NCBI GenBank assembly: GCA_964648005.1
Contig: CAZYKR010000061.1
Coordinates: 1 to 18,388 of the forward strand
Length of the DNA stretch: 18,388 nt
From: JAGQTE01 sp964648005
GTDB taxonomy: Bacteria > Actinomycetota > Acidimicrobiia > Acidimicrobiales > Acidimicrobilacustridaceae
Direction: 5' to 3'
A program made the translations under genes and the position numbers. A model generated the notes under the pieces. It made no database searches, was not told the DNA's origin, and saw only the letters and a list, made by a program, of their open reading frames with translations. Shown piece by piece: positions 7,675-12,772 of the stretch (the stretch's first letter is position 1; each line of letters begins with the position of its first letter).

Positions 7675-8367
7675 TCAGGCGTTCCAGAGGTGCTCGCGCA
7701 CGAAGCTGTAGACGTTGCCGAAGTCGCCCTGGACCTTGTCGGGGATCGGGACGACCTGGCCCATCGCCCGGGCGCCCCACACGATCTGCGCCGTGCGCTC
7801 GCACACCAGCGAGGCGTGGAGCGCGTCCTCCGGCGACTTGCCGACGCAGACGAGCCCGTGGTTCGCCATCAGCGCCGCTGATCGGTCCCCGAGCTTGGAC
7901 GCCACCTCCTCGCCGAGCTCGTCGGTCCCCGTCGTGCGGTACTCACAGATCGGCACGTCGCCGCCGAGATAGACCACGACCTCCTCGATGGCGGCCGGGA
8001 TCGCCTCGCGCACCAGAGCGAACATCGAGGCGTACGGCGCGTGCGAGTGGATGACGCCGTTGACCTCGGGATAGCGCCGGTAGCACTCGAGGTGCAGGGC
8101 CTTCTCGGTCGAGGGCTTGCGGTCGCCGGACTCGCCCCCGTCGACGACCTCGCCGTCGAGGTCGACGACGACCAGGTCGCCCACGGTCATGCCCTCGTAC
8201 GGCAGCGACGACGGCGTCATGCACACCGTGTCGCCGCCGGGCATCCGGCCCGAGATGTTGCCGGCGGTGCCGACGACGAGTCCGGCGGCGTGCACCTGCT
8301 GGGCGACGGCGAGCACCTCGTGGCGCACCTCGTCGGCGGACTTGTCGGCATGGCGTCGGTCGGTCAC
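7675..8367 (-). CDS. Class II aldolase / AraD-type (fuculose aldolase-like) protein
   Basis: A 230-residue cytosolic protein of the class II aldolase/adducin family, which includes L-fuculose-1-phosphate aldolase and L-ribulose-5-phosphate 4-epimerase. It shows the phosphate-binding GTAGNISGR (33-41) and TPSS (51-54), the catalytic acid in KPSTEKALH (E88), and the zinc ligands H107 and H109 in VIHSHA and H170 in MANHG. All active-site elements are present, so a metal-dependent aldol cleavage or epimerisation of a phosphorylated sugar is expected. Fuculose aldolase-type activity is likelier than epimerase by overall look, but the sugar cannot be read. GTG 8367 is preferred over the longer open frame because GAGGAG lies 8 bases upstream and the start falls 17 bases after the dehydrogenase stop. 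It is the middle gene of a three-gene - strand operon. Confidence 0.88.
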   Translation of the reverse strand: MTDRRHADKSADEVRHEVLAVAQQVHAAGLVVGTAGNISGRMPGGDTVCMTPSSLPYEGMTVGDLVVVDLDGEVVDGGESGDRKPSTEKALHLECYRRYPEVNGVIHSHAPYASMFALVREAIPAAIEEVVVYLGGDVPICEYRTTGTDELGEEVASKLGDRSAALMANHGLVCVGKSPEDALHASLVCERTAQIVWGARAMGQVVPIPDKVQGDFGNVYSFVREHLWNA

Positions 8368-8375
8368 GGTCGTCG

Positions 8376-8381
8376 CTCCTC
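8376..8381 (-). promoter_or_regulatory. Shine-Dalgarno GAGGAG deciding aldolase start
   Basis: GAGGAG lies 8 bases upstream of GTG 8367, inside the 17-base gap after the dehydrogenase stop codon. It argues for the short N-terminus. Confidence 0.65.
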
Positions 8382-8384
8382 GGG

Positions 8385-9371
8385 TCAGCGGTCGAGCACG
8401 CCGGGGTTGGCGCAGCGCAGCGGGCGCTCGCCGGCGAGCAACCGGGCGAGATCCTCGGCGATCAGTGCGGTGTGGTTGGCCTCGGTGTCGTAGGTGGCAC
8501 CGCCGATGTGGGGGGTCAGGACCACGTTGTCCATGGCGCACAGCGGATGGTCGGTCGGCAGCACTTCACCGGTGAAGTGGTCGAGCCCGGCCCCGCCGAG
8601 CTTGCCGCTCGCCAACGCTGCCGTCAGGGCGTCGAGGTCGTGCAGCGAGGCGCGCGCCGTGTTGAGGTACACCGCCCCGTCGCGCATGGCGGCGAACTGC
8701 GCCTCGCCCATCATGGCGAGCGTCTCGGGCAGTGGCGGCGCGTGCATCGACACCAGGTCGGCCTCGGCGAGCAGCTCGTCGAGCGTGTGGGTGGCGTCGG
8801 GGTTGTAGGGGTCGGTCGAGATCACGGTCATGCCGAGGCCGGCGAAGCGCCACGCCGCGGCGCGCCCGACGGCGCCGAGACCGACGATGCCGACGGTGCG
8901 GCCGGCGAGCTCCCACGCCCGGAAGCGCTGGTAGGGAATCGTCCCGTCCTTGAACACCTCGCCCGAGCGGACGTCGTGGTCGGCCGGCAGCAGTCGGCGG
9001 GTGACGGCGAAGGCCAGGGCCACGGCCAGCTCGGCCACGCCGTCGGCGTTGCGACCGGGCGCGTGCAGCACCGGGATGCCCTTGGCGGTGGCACCGTCGA
9101 TGTCGACGTTGGTCGGGTCGCCGCGGGTCGAGGCGATGGCGAGCAGCGGCAGCTCCAGCAGTGCGCCCTGGCACTGGTCGGCCTCGCAGATGACGATCGA
9201 CGCCCCGGTGGCTCGCACCCGCTCGGCGAGCTGCTCGTCGTTGTACAGGCGCATGGTGTCGGCGCTGATCCAGGAGTCCTCGACCACGTCGCCGAGGCGA
9301 TGCAGCTGCTCGAGCCCCGGGCCGCGCAGCGGCGCCGTGGCGTAGATGACCGGGCGCTCGTCGGTTGCCAC
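8385..9371 (-). CDS. D-isomer-specific 2-hydroxyacid dehydrogenase (phosphoglycerate dehydrogenase-like)
   Basis: A 328-residue NAD(P)-dependent oxidoreductase. The nucleotide-binding motif GLGAVG is at 164-169, followed about 20 residues later by D187 in STDPYN, suggesting NAD preference. The catalytic triad is R240 (LNTARA), E269 (FTGEVLP) and H288 (LTPHIGG). The canonical NxxRG reads NTARA here. There is no C-terminal ACT domain, so it is the short type rather than regulated serine-biosynthesis SerA. It would interconvert a 2-hydroxyacid and a 2-keto acid; the substrate is unknown. GTG 9371 is chosen for GAGGAGGA 4 bases upstream (core GAGGAG at 6 bases) and because the protein then begins directly at the first strand (PVIYATAPL). 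It heads the operon with the aldolase and the glycosidase. Confidence 0.88.
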   Translation of the reverse strand: MATDERPVIYATAPLRGPGLEQLHRLGDVVEDSWISADTMRLYNDEQLAERVRATGASIVICEADQCQGALLELPLLAIASTRGDPTNVDIDGATAKGIPVLHAPGRNADGVAELAVALAFAVTRRLLPADHDVRSGEVFKDGTIPYQRFRAWELAGRTVGIVGLGAVGRAAAWRFAGLGMTVISTDPYNPDATHTLDELLAEADLVSMHAPPLPETLAMMGEAQFAAMRDGAVYLNTARASLHDLDALTAALASGKLGGAGLDHFTGEVLPTDHPLCAMDNVVLTPHIGGATYDTEANHTALIAEDLARLLAGERPLRCANPGVLDR

Positions 9372-9375
9372 GCTG

Positions 9376-9383
9376 TCCTCCTC
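9376..9383 (-). promoter_or_regulatory. Shine-Dalgarno GAGGAGGA deciding dehydrogenase start
   Basis: A strong purine run ends 4 bases before GTG 9371 and supports it over an upstream extension of the frame. Confidence 0.65.
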
Positions 9384-9461
9384 GTGCCGGGGCCGCCGTC
9401 CGCCGTGGCAGGCTGGGTGCCCCATCGTGCCGCATCCGGCGCAGGCACGCTGGCACGAAGC

Positions 9462-9475
9462 TGACACCCGTGTCA
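9462..9475. promoter_or_regulatory. Inverted repeat TGACAC-CC-GTGTCA, candidate operator
   Basis: Perfect six-base arms with a two-base centre. The right arm overlaps the -10-like CATATT (9474-9479), which itself lies 7 bases before ATG 9487 of the flavoprotein gene. The site sits in the 115-base divergent region shared with the dehydrogenase operon. The shape resembles operators of dimeric TetR- or GntR-family repressors; the regulator is not identified. Confidence 0.5.
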
Positions 9476-9479
9476 TATT
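9474..9479 (+). promoter_or_regulatory. -10-like hexamer CATATT for EtfBA fusion
   Basis: An A/T-rich hexamer in a GC-rich setting, 7 bases before ATG 9487, with no ribosome binding site between. A leaderless transcript is likely. No good -35 was found. Confidence 0.4.
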
Positions 9480-9486
9480 TCGCCGC

Positions 9487-11373
9487 ATGACCGACCCCGC
9501 CCCCGACCGTGACCCTGGCGCACGACCGCTGCGTCTCGTCGCCCTGGTCAAGCAGACCCCGCGCTTCGAGGCGATGGAGCTGGGTGCCGACGGGCGGATC
9601 GTGCGCGAGGGGCTCGAGCTCGAGATGGGCGCGTACTGCCGACGGGCGACGGCCCAGGCCGTGGCGCTCGCCGCCGCGCACGGCGGCTCCGTCACGGTGG
9701 TGACGATGGGGCCGCCGTCGGCACGCGCCGTGCTGCGCGAGGCGCTGACCTACGCCGACGAGCATCAGGTCGCCGTGCGCGGCGTGCTGGTCAGCGACCC
9801 GCAGCTCGCCGGCGCCGACACCCTGGCGACGGCGCAGGCGTTGGCGGCGGCGCTGCGCCGGCTCGAAGCTGACGGCGGCCCCACCGATCTCATCCTGTGC
9901 GGTCGCAACTCGGTCGACGCCGACACCGGTCAGGTCGGCCCCGAGCTGGCGCAGCTGCTCGACCTGCCGTTCCGTACGGGGGTCAAGCGGCTGGACCTGG
10001 AGCCGGCCCAGCGCAGGGCGCGGGTGGGGTGCGAGCTCGACGACCTCTGGGAGGAGGCGACGGTCGAACTGCCCGCCGTCCTCTCGGCGGCGGAGCGGTT
10101 GATCGACCCGTGCAAGATCACGGATCCGGCTCGCTGGGTCCCCGACGACGACGATCGGATCGTCGTCGTCGATGCCGATGCCCTCGGTCCCGGTCCGTGG
10201 GGGGCCGCGGCCAGCCCGACGCGTGTCGGGCGGACCCGGGCGGAGTCGACGCCGCGCGCCGGACGCATCCTCGATGGTCCGGTCGCCGAGCAGGTGGCGG
10301 AAGTGGTCGCCGCCCTCGTGGCTCGGGGCCTGCACCTCGAACCTGCGGTGAGCACGGCGGGGTTCGGCGCCCCCTCGCTCGACGTCGGGGCGGTGCCGCC
10401 GACCGCCGGCGGCGACGGTCCGATCGTGGCGGTGGTTGCCGAGCCGGGGCGTGACCGTCTGACGCGCGAGCTGGCCGGTGCTGCTGCGGTCCTCGCAGCG
10501 CAGCTCGGCGGTCGGGTGGCGCTCGTCGGCCCCGGCCTCGACACGCTCGGGGCGGCCACGTGCGCGGCGTGGGGGGCCGACGGCCTGGTGCACCTCGATG
10601 TGGCGGACCACCAGGCCGACGACGTCGTCGAGGAGGACGTCGCCGGCGCCGTGTCGGGCTGGGCGGCAGCGGTCGCGCCGTGGGCCGTGCTCGTCGGCGG
10701 CACCGCCTGGGGCCGCGAGGTGGGCTCGCGCGTGGCGGCGGCGCTCGGCGCCGGGCTGACGGGCGACGCCGTCGGGTTCGAGGTCGACGGCGGCCGGCTC
10801 GTGGCGTGGAAGCCGGCCTTCGGCGGCGCCGTCGTGGCGGCGATCCATTGCTCGTCGTCGATCCAGCTGGCCACGGTGCGCGTCGGCGTCCTGCCCCGGC
10901 TGACGCCGCGTCCCGCCGGTCCCGTGGTCGAGGAGCGCCGGTCGATGGCGGTGCGCGGTCGGGTGCGGGTGACCGAACGGCGCGTCGAGGACTCCGTCGA
11001 CGTCCTCGCCGAGGCCCGCCGCGTCGTCGGCGTGGGCCAGGGTGTCGCCCCCGAGCGCTATGGCGAGCTTGACGGCCTGCTCGACGTGCTCGGTGCGGAG
11101 CTCGCCGCCACCCGCAAGGTGACCGACCAGGGCTGGCTCCCGCATGCCCGCCAACTCGGCATCACCGGTCGGGCGATCGAGCCCGACCTCTACCTCGCCC
11201 TCGGGACGAGCGGGAAGTACAACCACATGGTCGGGGTGCGCGCCGCCGGGCTGGTCGTGGCGGTCAACCCCGACGCCACGGCACCGGTGTTCGGGTTCGC
11301 CGACCTCGGGATCGTCGGCGACTGGGACGTCGTCGTGGAGCAGCTGGTGGCCCAGCTCCGCGCCGCGCGCTGA
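9487..11373 (+). CDS. Electron transfer flavoprotein, EtfB-EtfA single-chain fusion
   Basis: A 628-residue protein joining both ETF subunits in the order beta-alpha. Residues 15-215 are EtfB-like: LVALVKQTP, VTVVTMGPPSARAVLREAL, LVSDPQLAGADTLATA, and LILCGRNSVDADTGQVGPELAQLLDLP. Residues about 216-310 are a linker. Residues 311-628 are EtfA-like with the C-terminal FAD domain: ATRKVTDQGWLPHARQLGITGR (541-562), DLYLALGTSGKYNH (567-580) and NPDATAPVFGFADLGIVGDW (594-613). ETFs are normally two separate chains that carry electrons from acyl-CoA and other dehydrogenases to a membrane quinone oxidoreductase. Departures from the usual form are the beta subunit's NPYDE-like segment (here MGAYCRR), its NEPRYPS segment (here IDPCKITDPARW), and QxGITG instead of QVGQTG in the FAD domain. 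ATG 9487 is favoured because the fold starts 14 residues later and a -10-like hexamer lies just upstream. No partner dehydrogenase is adjacent. Confidence 0.85.
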   Translation: MTDPAPDRDPGARPLRLVALVKQTPRFEAMELGADGRIVREGLELEMGAYCRRATAQAVALAAAHGGSVTVVTMGPPSARAVLREALTYADEHQVAVRGVLVSDPQLAGADTLATAQALAAALRRLEADGGPTDLILCGRNSVDADTGQVGPELAQLLDLPFRTGVKRLDLEPAQRRARVGCELDDLWEEATVELPAVLSAAERLIDPCKITDPARWVPDDDDRIVVVDADALGPGPWGAAASPTRVGRTRAESTPRAGRILDGPVAEQVAEVVAALVARGLHLEPAVSTAGFGAPSLDVGAVPPTAGGDGPIVAVVAEPGRDRLTRELAGAAAVLAAQLGGRVALVGPGLDTLGAATCAAWGADGLVHLDVADHQADDVVEEDVAGAVSGWAAAVAPWAVLVGGTAWGREVGSRVAAALGAGLTGDAVGFEVDGGRLVAWKPAFGGAVVAAIHCSSSIQLATVRVGVLPRLTPRPAGPVVEERRSMAVRGRVRVTERRVEDSVDVLAEARRVVGVGQGVAPERYGELDGLLDVLGAELAATRKVTDQGWLPHARQLGITGRAIEPDLYLALGTSGKYNHMVGVRAAGLVVAVNPDATAPVFGFADLGIVGDWDVVVEQLVAQLRAAR

Positions 11374-11403
11374 CTGCCGTCGGCAACCCTGTCACCCCCT
11401 CCC

Positions 11404-11418
11404 GGTACGGTCGGTACC
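11404..11418. promoter_or_regulatory. Short hairpin GGTAC-N5-GTACC after the flavoprotein gene
   Basis: Perfect five-base arms around GGTCG lie 30 bases after the EtfBA stop and 30 bases before the small coiled-coil ORF. It may be a weak terminator or an operator; nothing further supports either. Confidence 0.25.
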
Positions 11419-11448
11419 CCCTGTCCGCCAGGTGGAACGAGGTGTGTG

Positions 11449-11607
11449 ATGGGTCAGGTCGACCAAGTCCAGGAGCTCGAGCGGCGCGTGCGCCGGCTCG
11501 AGGAGGTCATCGCCCAGTTCGGCGACGTTGCTCGCGGCGTCGAGCGCGGGTGCGCGCCACCATCCCCTCGTACACCGCCAGCAGATCCTCCTTCTGCTCC
11601 GGGCTGA
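11449..11607 (+). CDS. Small coiled-coil ORF (52 residues), tail antisense to the neighbour
   Basis: ATG 11449 follows GAGG by 6 bases. The first 25 residues, including QVQELERRVRRLEEVIAQF, form a clear heptad-type amphipathic helix with strongly GC-biased third positions, as expected for a real gene. From about 11550 the third-position bias disappears (a run of CCA, CCT, ACA, GAT-type codons), where the frame runs antisense to the helix-turn-helix gene ending at 11507. So either the protein is short with a non-conserved tail, or its original 3' end was lost. Function is unknown; such short helices can mediate oligomerisation. Confidence 0.45.
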   Translation: MGQVDQVQELERRVRRLEEVIAQFGDVARGVERGCAPPSPRTPPADPPSAPG

Positions 11608-11908
11608 GCCCGGGATCGGCGTCGATCACGTCGGCCACCTTGCGGGCCTCGGACGTGTCGACGGGCAAGTAGCCGGCCAACCGGCTGATCGTGCCGGGCG
11701 GCAGCTCGAGCGCCCGCTCGATGGCGAACACCTTCGGCGGCTTGAGGGCGTAGCGACCCGACTCCCACCCGGCCACGGTGTTCTGTCCGTAGACCTCGGC
11801 CCGGCCCTCGACCTTCGCGACGGCCGCTCCCAACCACTCCTGCGTGCGGCTGCCTCGGTTGGCGCGGATCGCGCCCGCTACCGCTTCTGCTGTGTCGACA
11901 TCACCCAT
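11507..11908 (-). CDS. Helix-turn-helix (XRE-like) regulator
   Basis: A 133-residue small DNA-binding protein. Residues about 10-72 form a five-helix lambda-repressor-like domain: the first helix AEAVAGAIRANRG, then TQEWLGAAVAKVEG, then the recognition helix region NTVAGWESGRYALKPPKVFAIERAL. The rest is helical (SEARKVADVIDAD, SPEQKEDLLAVYEGMVA) and ends in an Arg-rich tail that overlaps the coiled-coil ORF on the other strand. ATG 11908 is preferred over ATG 11920 because TATGGT lies 7 bases upstream, giving a leaderless arrangement. It is divergent from a second helix-turn-helix gene. The target is probably the shared intergenic region; this is inference. Confidence 0.75.
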   Translation of the reverse strand: MGDVDTAEAVAGAIRANRGSRTQEWLGAAVAKVEGRAEVYGQNTVAGWESGRYALKPPKVFAIERALELPPGTISRLAGYLPVDTSEARKVADVIDADPGLSPEQKEDLLAVYEGMVARTRARRREQRRRTGR

Positions 11909-11915
11909 GGCTGTG

Positions 11916-11921
11916 ACCATA
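11916..11921 (-). promoter_or_regulatory. -10-like hexamer TATGGT for the - strand regulator
   Basis: TATGGT ends 7 bases before ATG 11908, compatible with a leaderless mRNA. No matching -35 was found. Confidence 0.35.
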
Positions 11922-11969
11922 CCGCGACCTGATTTTGGCTGAGTGTTCGTGCAATCCCACGCCCCGTGT

Positions 11970-11986
11970 GCAGTGCGCCGCGCTGC
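11970..11986. promoter_or_regulatory. Near-palindrome GCAGTGC-GCC-GCGCTGC
   Basis: Seven-base arms with one mismatch in the divergent region between the two helix-turn-helix genes. Candidate operator half of the pair with the repeat at 11991-12015. Confidence 0.3.
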
Positions 11987-11990
11987 ATGG

Positions 11991-12015
11991 GAGGTATCGA
12001 TGGCGCATCGACCTC
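11991..12015. promoter_or_regulatory. Inverted repeat around TCGATG-GCG-CATCGA
   Basis: Perfect six-base arms with a GCG centre, extended by GAGG on the left and CCTC on the right with a two-base bulge. It ends 5 bases before the -35 element at 12020. The position suits control of the rightward regulator promoter. Confidence 0.45.
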
Positions 12016-12019
12016 CACG

Positions 12020-12049
12020 TTGACACAGCACCACACGATGTCATATCGT
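12020..12049 (+). promoter_or_regulatory. Sigma-70-type promoter for the + strand regulator
   Basis: TTGACA (12020-12025) is a perfect -35. A -10 follows as CATATC (12042-12047, spacer 16) or TATCGT (12044-12049, spacer 18). The start codons GTG 12058 and ATG 12061 are 8-13 bases further on, so the transcript would have almost no leader. It is the best promoter in the window. Confidence 0.6.
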
Positions 12050-12060
12050 CGCCCGTCGTG

Positions 12061-12366
12061 ATGACCTCCGAGGAGCAGCCTGCTGTCGACCCGGTAGGCC
12101 GGGCGGTGGGTCGGGCGGTGCTGCGAGCGCGCCTAGAGCGCGGGTTCACGCAGGAGCGTCTTGCCGAGGCAATCGTCGAGGCGGCGGCGCGCGATGGCGA
12201 GCGGGTCCGTCTCACCGGCTCGGCCGTGTCGCGCTGGGAGCACGGCACCTTCCTGCCGTCGCTGCGCTACCGACGGTTCCTTCGGCAAGTGCTCGACATC
12301 GACGTCGCCACCCTCATCCCGCCGGAGCGGCTCCACCCGCTCCTCGACAACCGGAGCGATCCATGA
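12061..12366 (+). CDS. Helix-turn-helix (XRE-like) regulator, small
   Basis: A 101-residue protein that is essentially one lambda-repressor-like domain. AVGRAVLRARLERGFTQERL gives helices 1 and 2, an insertion with basic residues follows (AAARDGERVRL), then the recognition helix TGSAVSRWEHGTFLPSL, then YRRFLRQVLDIDVATLIP. It has no ligand-binding or dimerisation domain. GTG 12058 is an equally possible start. The gene is driven by the TTGACA promoter at 12020 and is divergent from the - strand regulator, so the two may repress each other or themselves. The last codon overlaps an ATGA that opens a nine-codon ORF. No downstream gene on the same strand follows closely, which leaves the pair's target open. 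Confidence 0.75.
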   Translation: MTSEEQPAVDPVGRAVGRAVLRARLERGFTQERLAEAIVEAAARDGERVRLTGSAVSRWEHGTFLPSLRYRRFLRQVLDIDVATLIPPERLHPLLDNRSDP

Positions 12367-12392
12367 CGCTCACGGCGACGGACGACGTCTAG
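12363..12392 (+). other. Nine-codon ORF overlapping the regulator stop (ATGA)
   Basis: The stop of the regulator overlaps ATG in ATGA, the usual coupling junction, but the frame reads only MTLTATDDV before TAG. It may be the remnant of a lost downstream operon gene, or chance. Confidence 0.2.
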
Positions 12393-12724
12393 AGCTTGTC
12401 CATCCAGTTCGGGTCCCACTCGTCGTCGTCGTGGACGATCGGCGGCGGCGCCACGTCGGGGTTGCGCTGCGGCGCCTCGATCACGATGCCGTCGAGCGGG
12501 TCGGCGGGCGGTTCGTCGTGCGCCGGTGGTGGGGCGCCGGTCGGTGCGGCCGGCACCGGATCTTGGGCGGGAGCGGCACGGCCACCCGGACCCATGAAGC
12601 CCACGTCACCGGGGTCGACGGACTCGTCGATGATGGCGGTGCAGACACGGCACCGCCGTTGGCCGGCCGGGTTCTTCGCCCGGCACTCCGGGCACACGAC
12701 CTTGTTCTTCCCTCCACCGAACAT
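12389..12724 (-). CDS. Small zinc-ribbon protein with acidic, proline-rich tail
   Basis: A 111-residue protein. The N-terminus carries CPEC (C11, C14) and CRVC (C25, C28), a Cx2C-x10-Cx2C zinc ribbon of the rubredoxin-knuckle type. It is followed by a low-complexity Ala/Pro-rich segment (about 45-75) and an acidic end with DDDEWDPNWMDKL. No transmembrane helix or enzyme domain is visible. Zinc ribbons of this type often mediate protein or nucleic-acid contacts; the function here is unknown. The start at ATG 12724 gives the ribbon a short basic lead, and TAGCAT lies 8 bases upstream, so the mRNA may be leaderless. It is divergent from the P450 gene with 48 bases between starts. Confidence 0.7.
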   Translation of the reverse strand: MFGGGKNKVVCPECRAKNPAGQRRCRVCTAIIDESVDPGDVGFMGPGGRAAPAQDPVPAAPTGAPPPAHDEPPADPLDGIVIEAPQRNPDVAPPPIVHDDDEWDPNWMDKL

Positions 12725-12732
12725 GAGCCTCG

Positions 12733-12738
12733 ATGCTA
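12733..12738 (-). promoter_or_regulatory. -10-like hexamer TAGCAT for zinc-ribbon gene
   Basis: TAGCAT lies 8 bases before ATG 12724. There is GAGG at 4 bases, too close for a normal ribosome binding site, so a leaderless start is plausible. Confidence 0.3.
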
Positions 12739-12772
12739 GACCGGTGCCGTCCGTCACGAGGGGGGAAGCCCG

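Noticed and set aside
6344..7711. 455-codon open frame on the + strand
   Set aside because: Antisense to the GH43-like gene, whose signal peptide, catalytic motifs and repeats are clear.
8566..11226. 886-codon open frame on the - strand
   Set aside because: Antisense to the ETF fusion and out of frame in the dehydrogenase; Arg/Ala/His-rich with no recognisable fold.
11507..12366. Toxin-antitoxin module
   Set aside because: Both proteins are helix-turn-helix regulators; neither shows a toxin fold and the genes are divergent rather than an overlapping pair.
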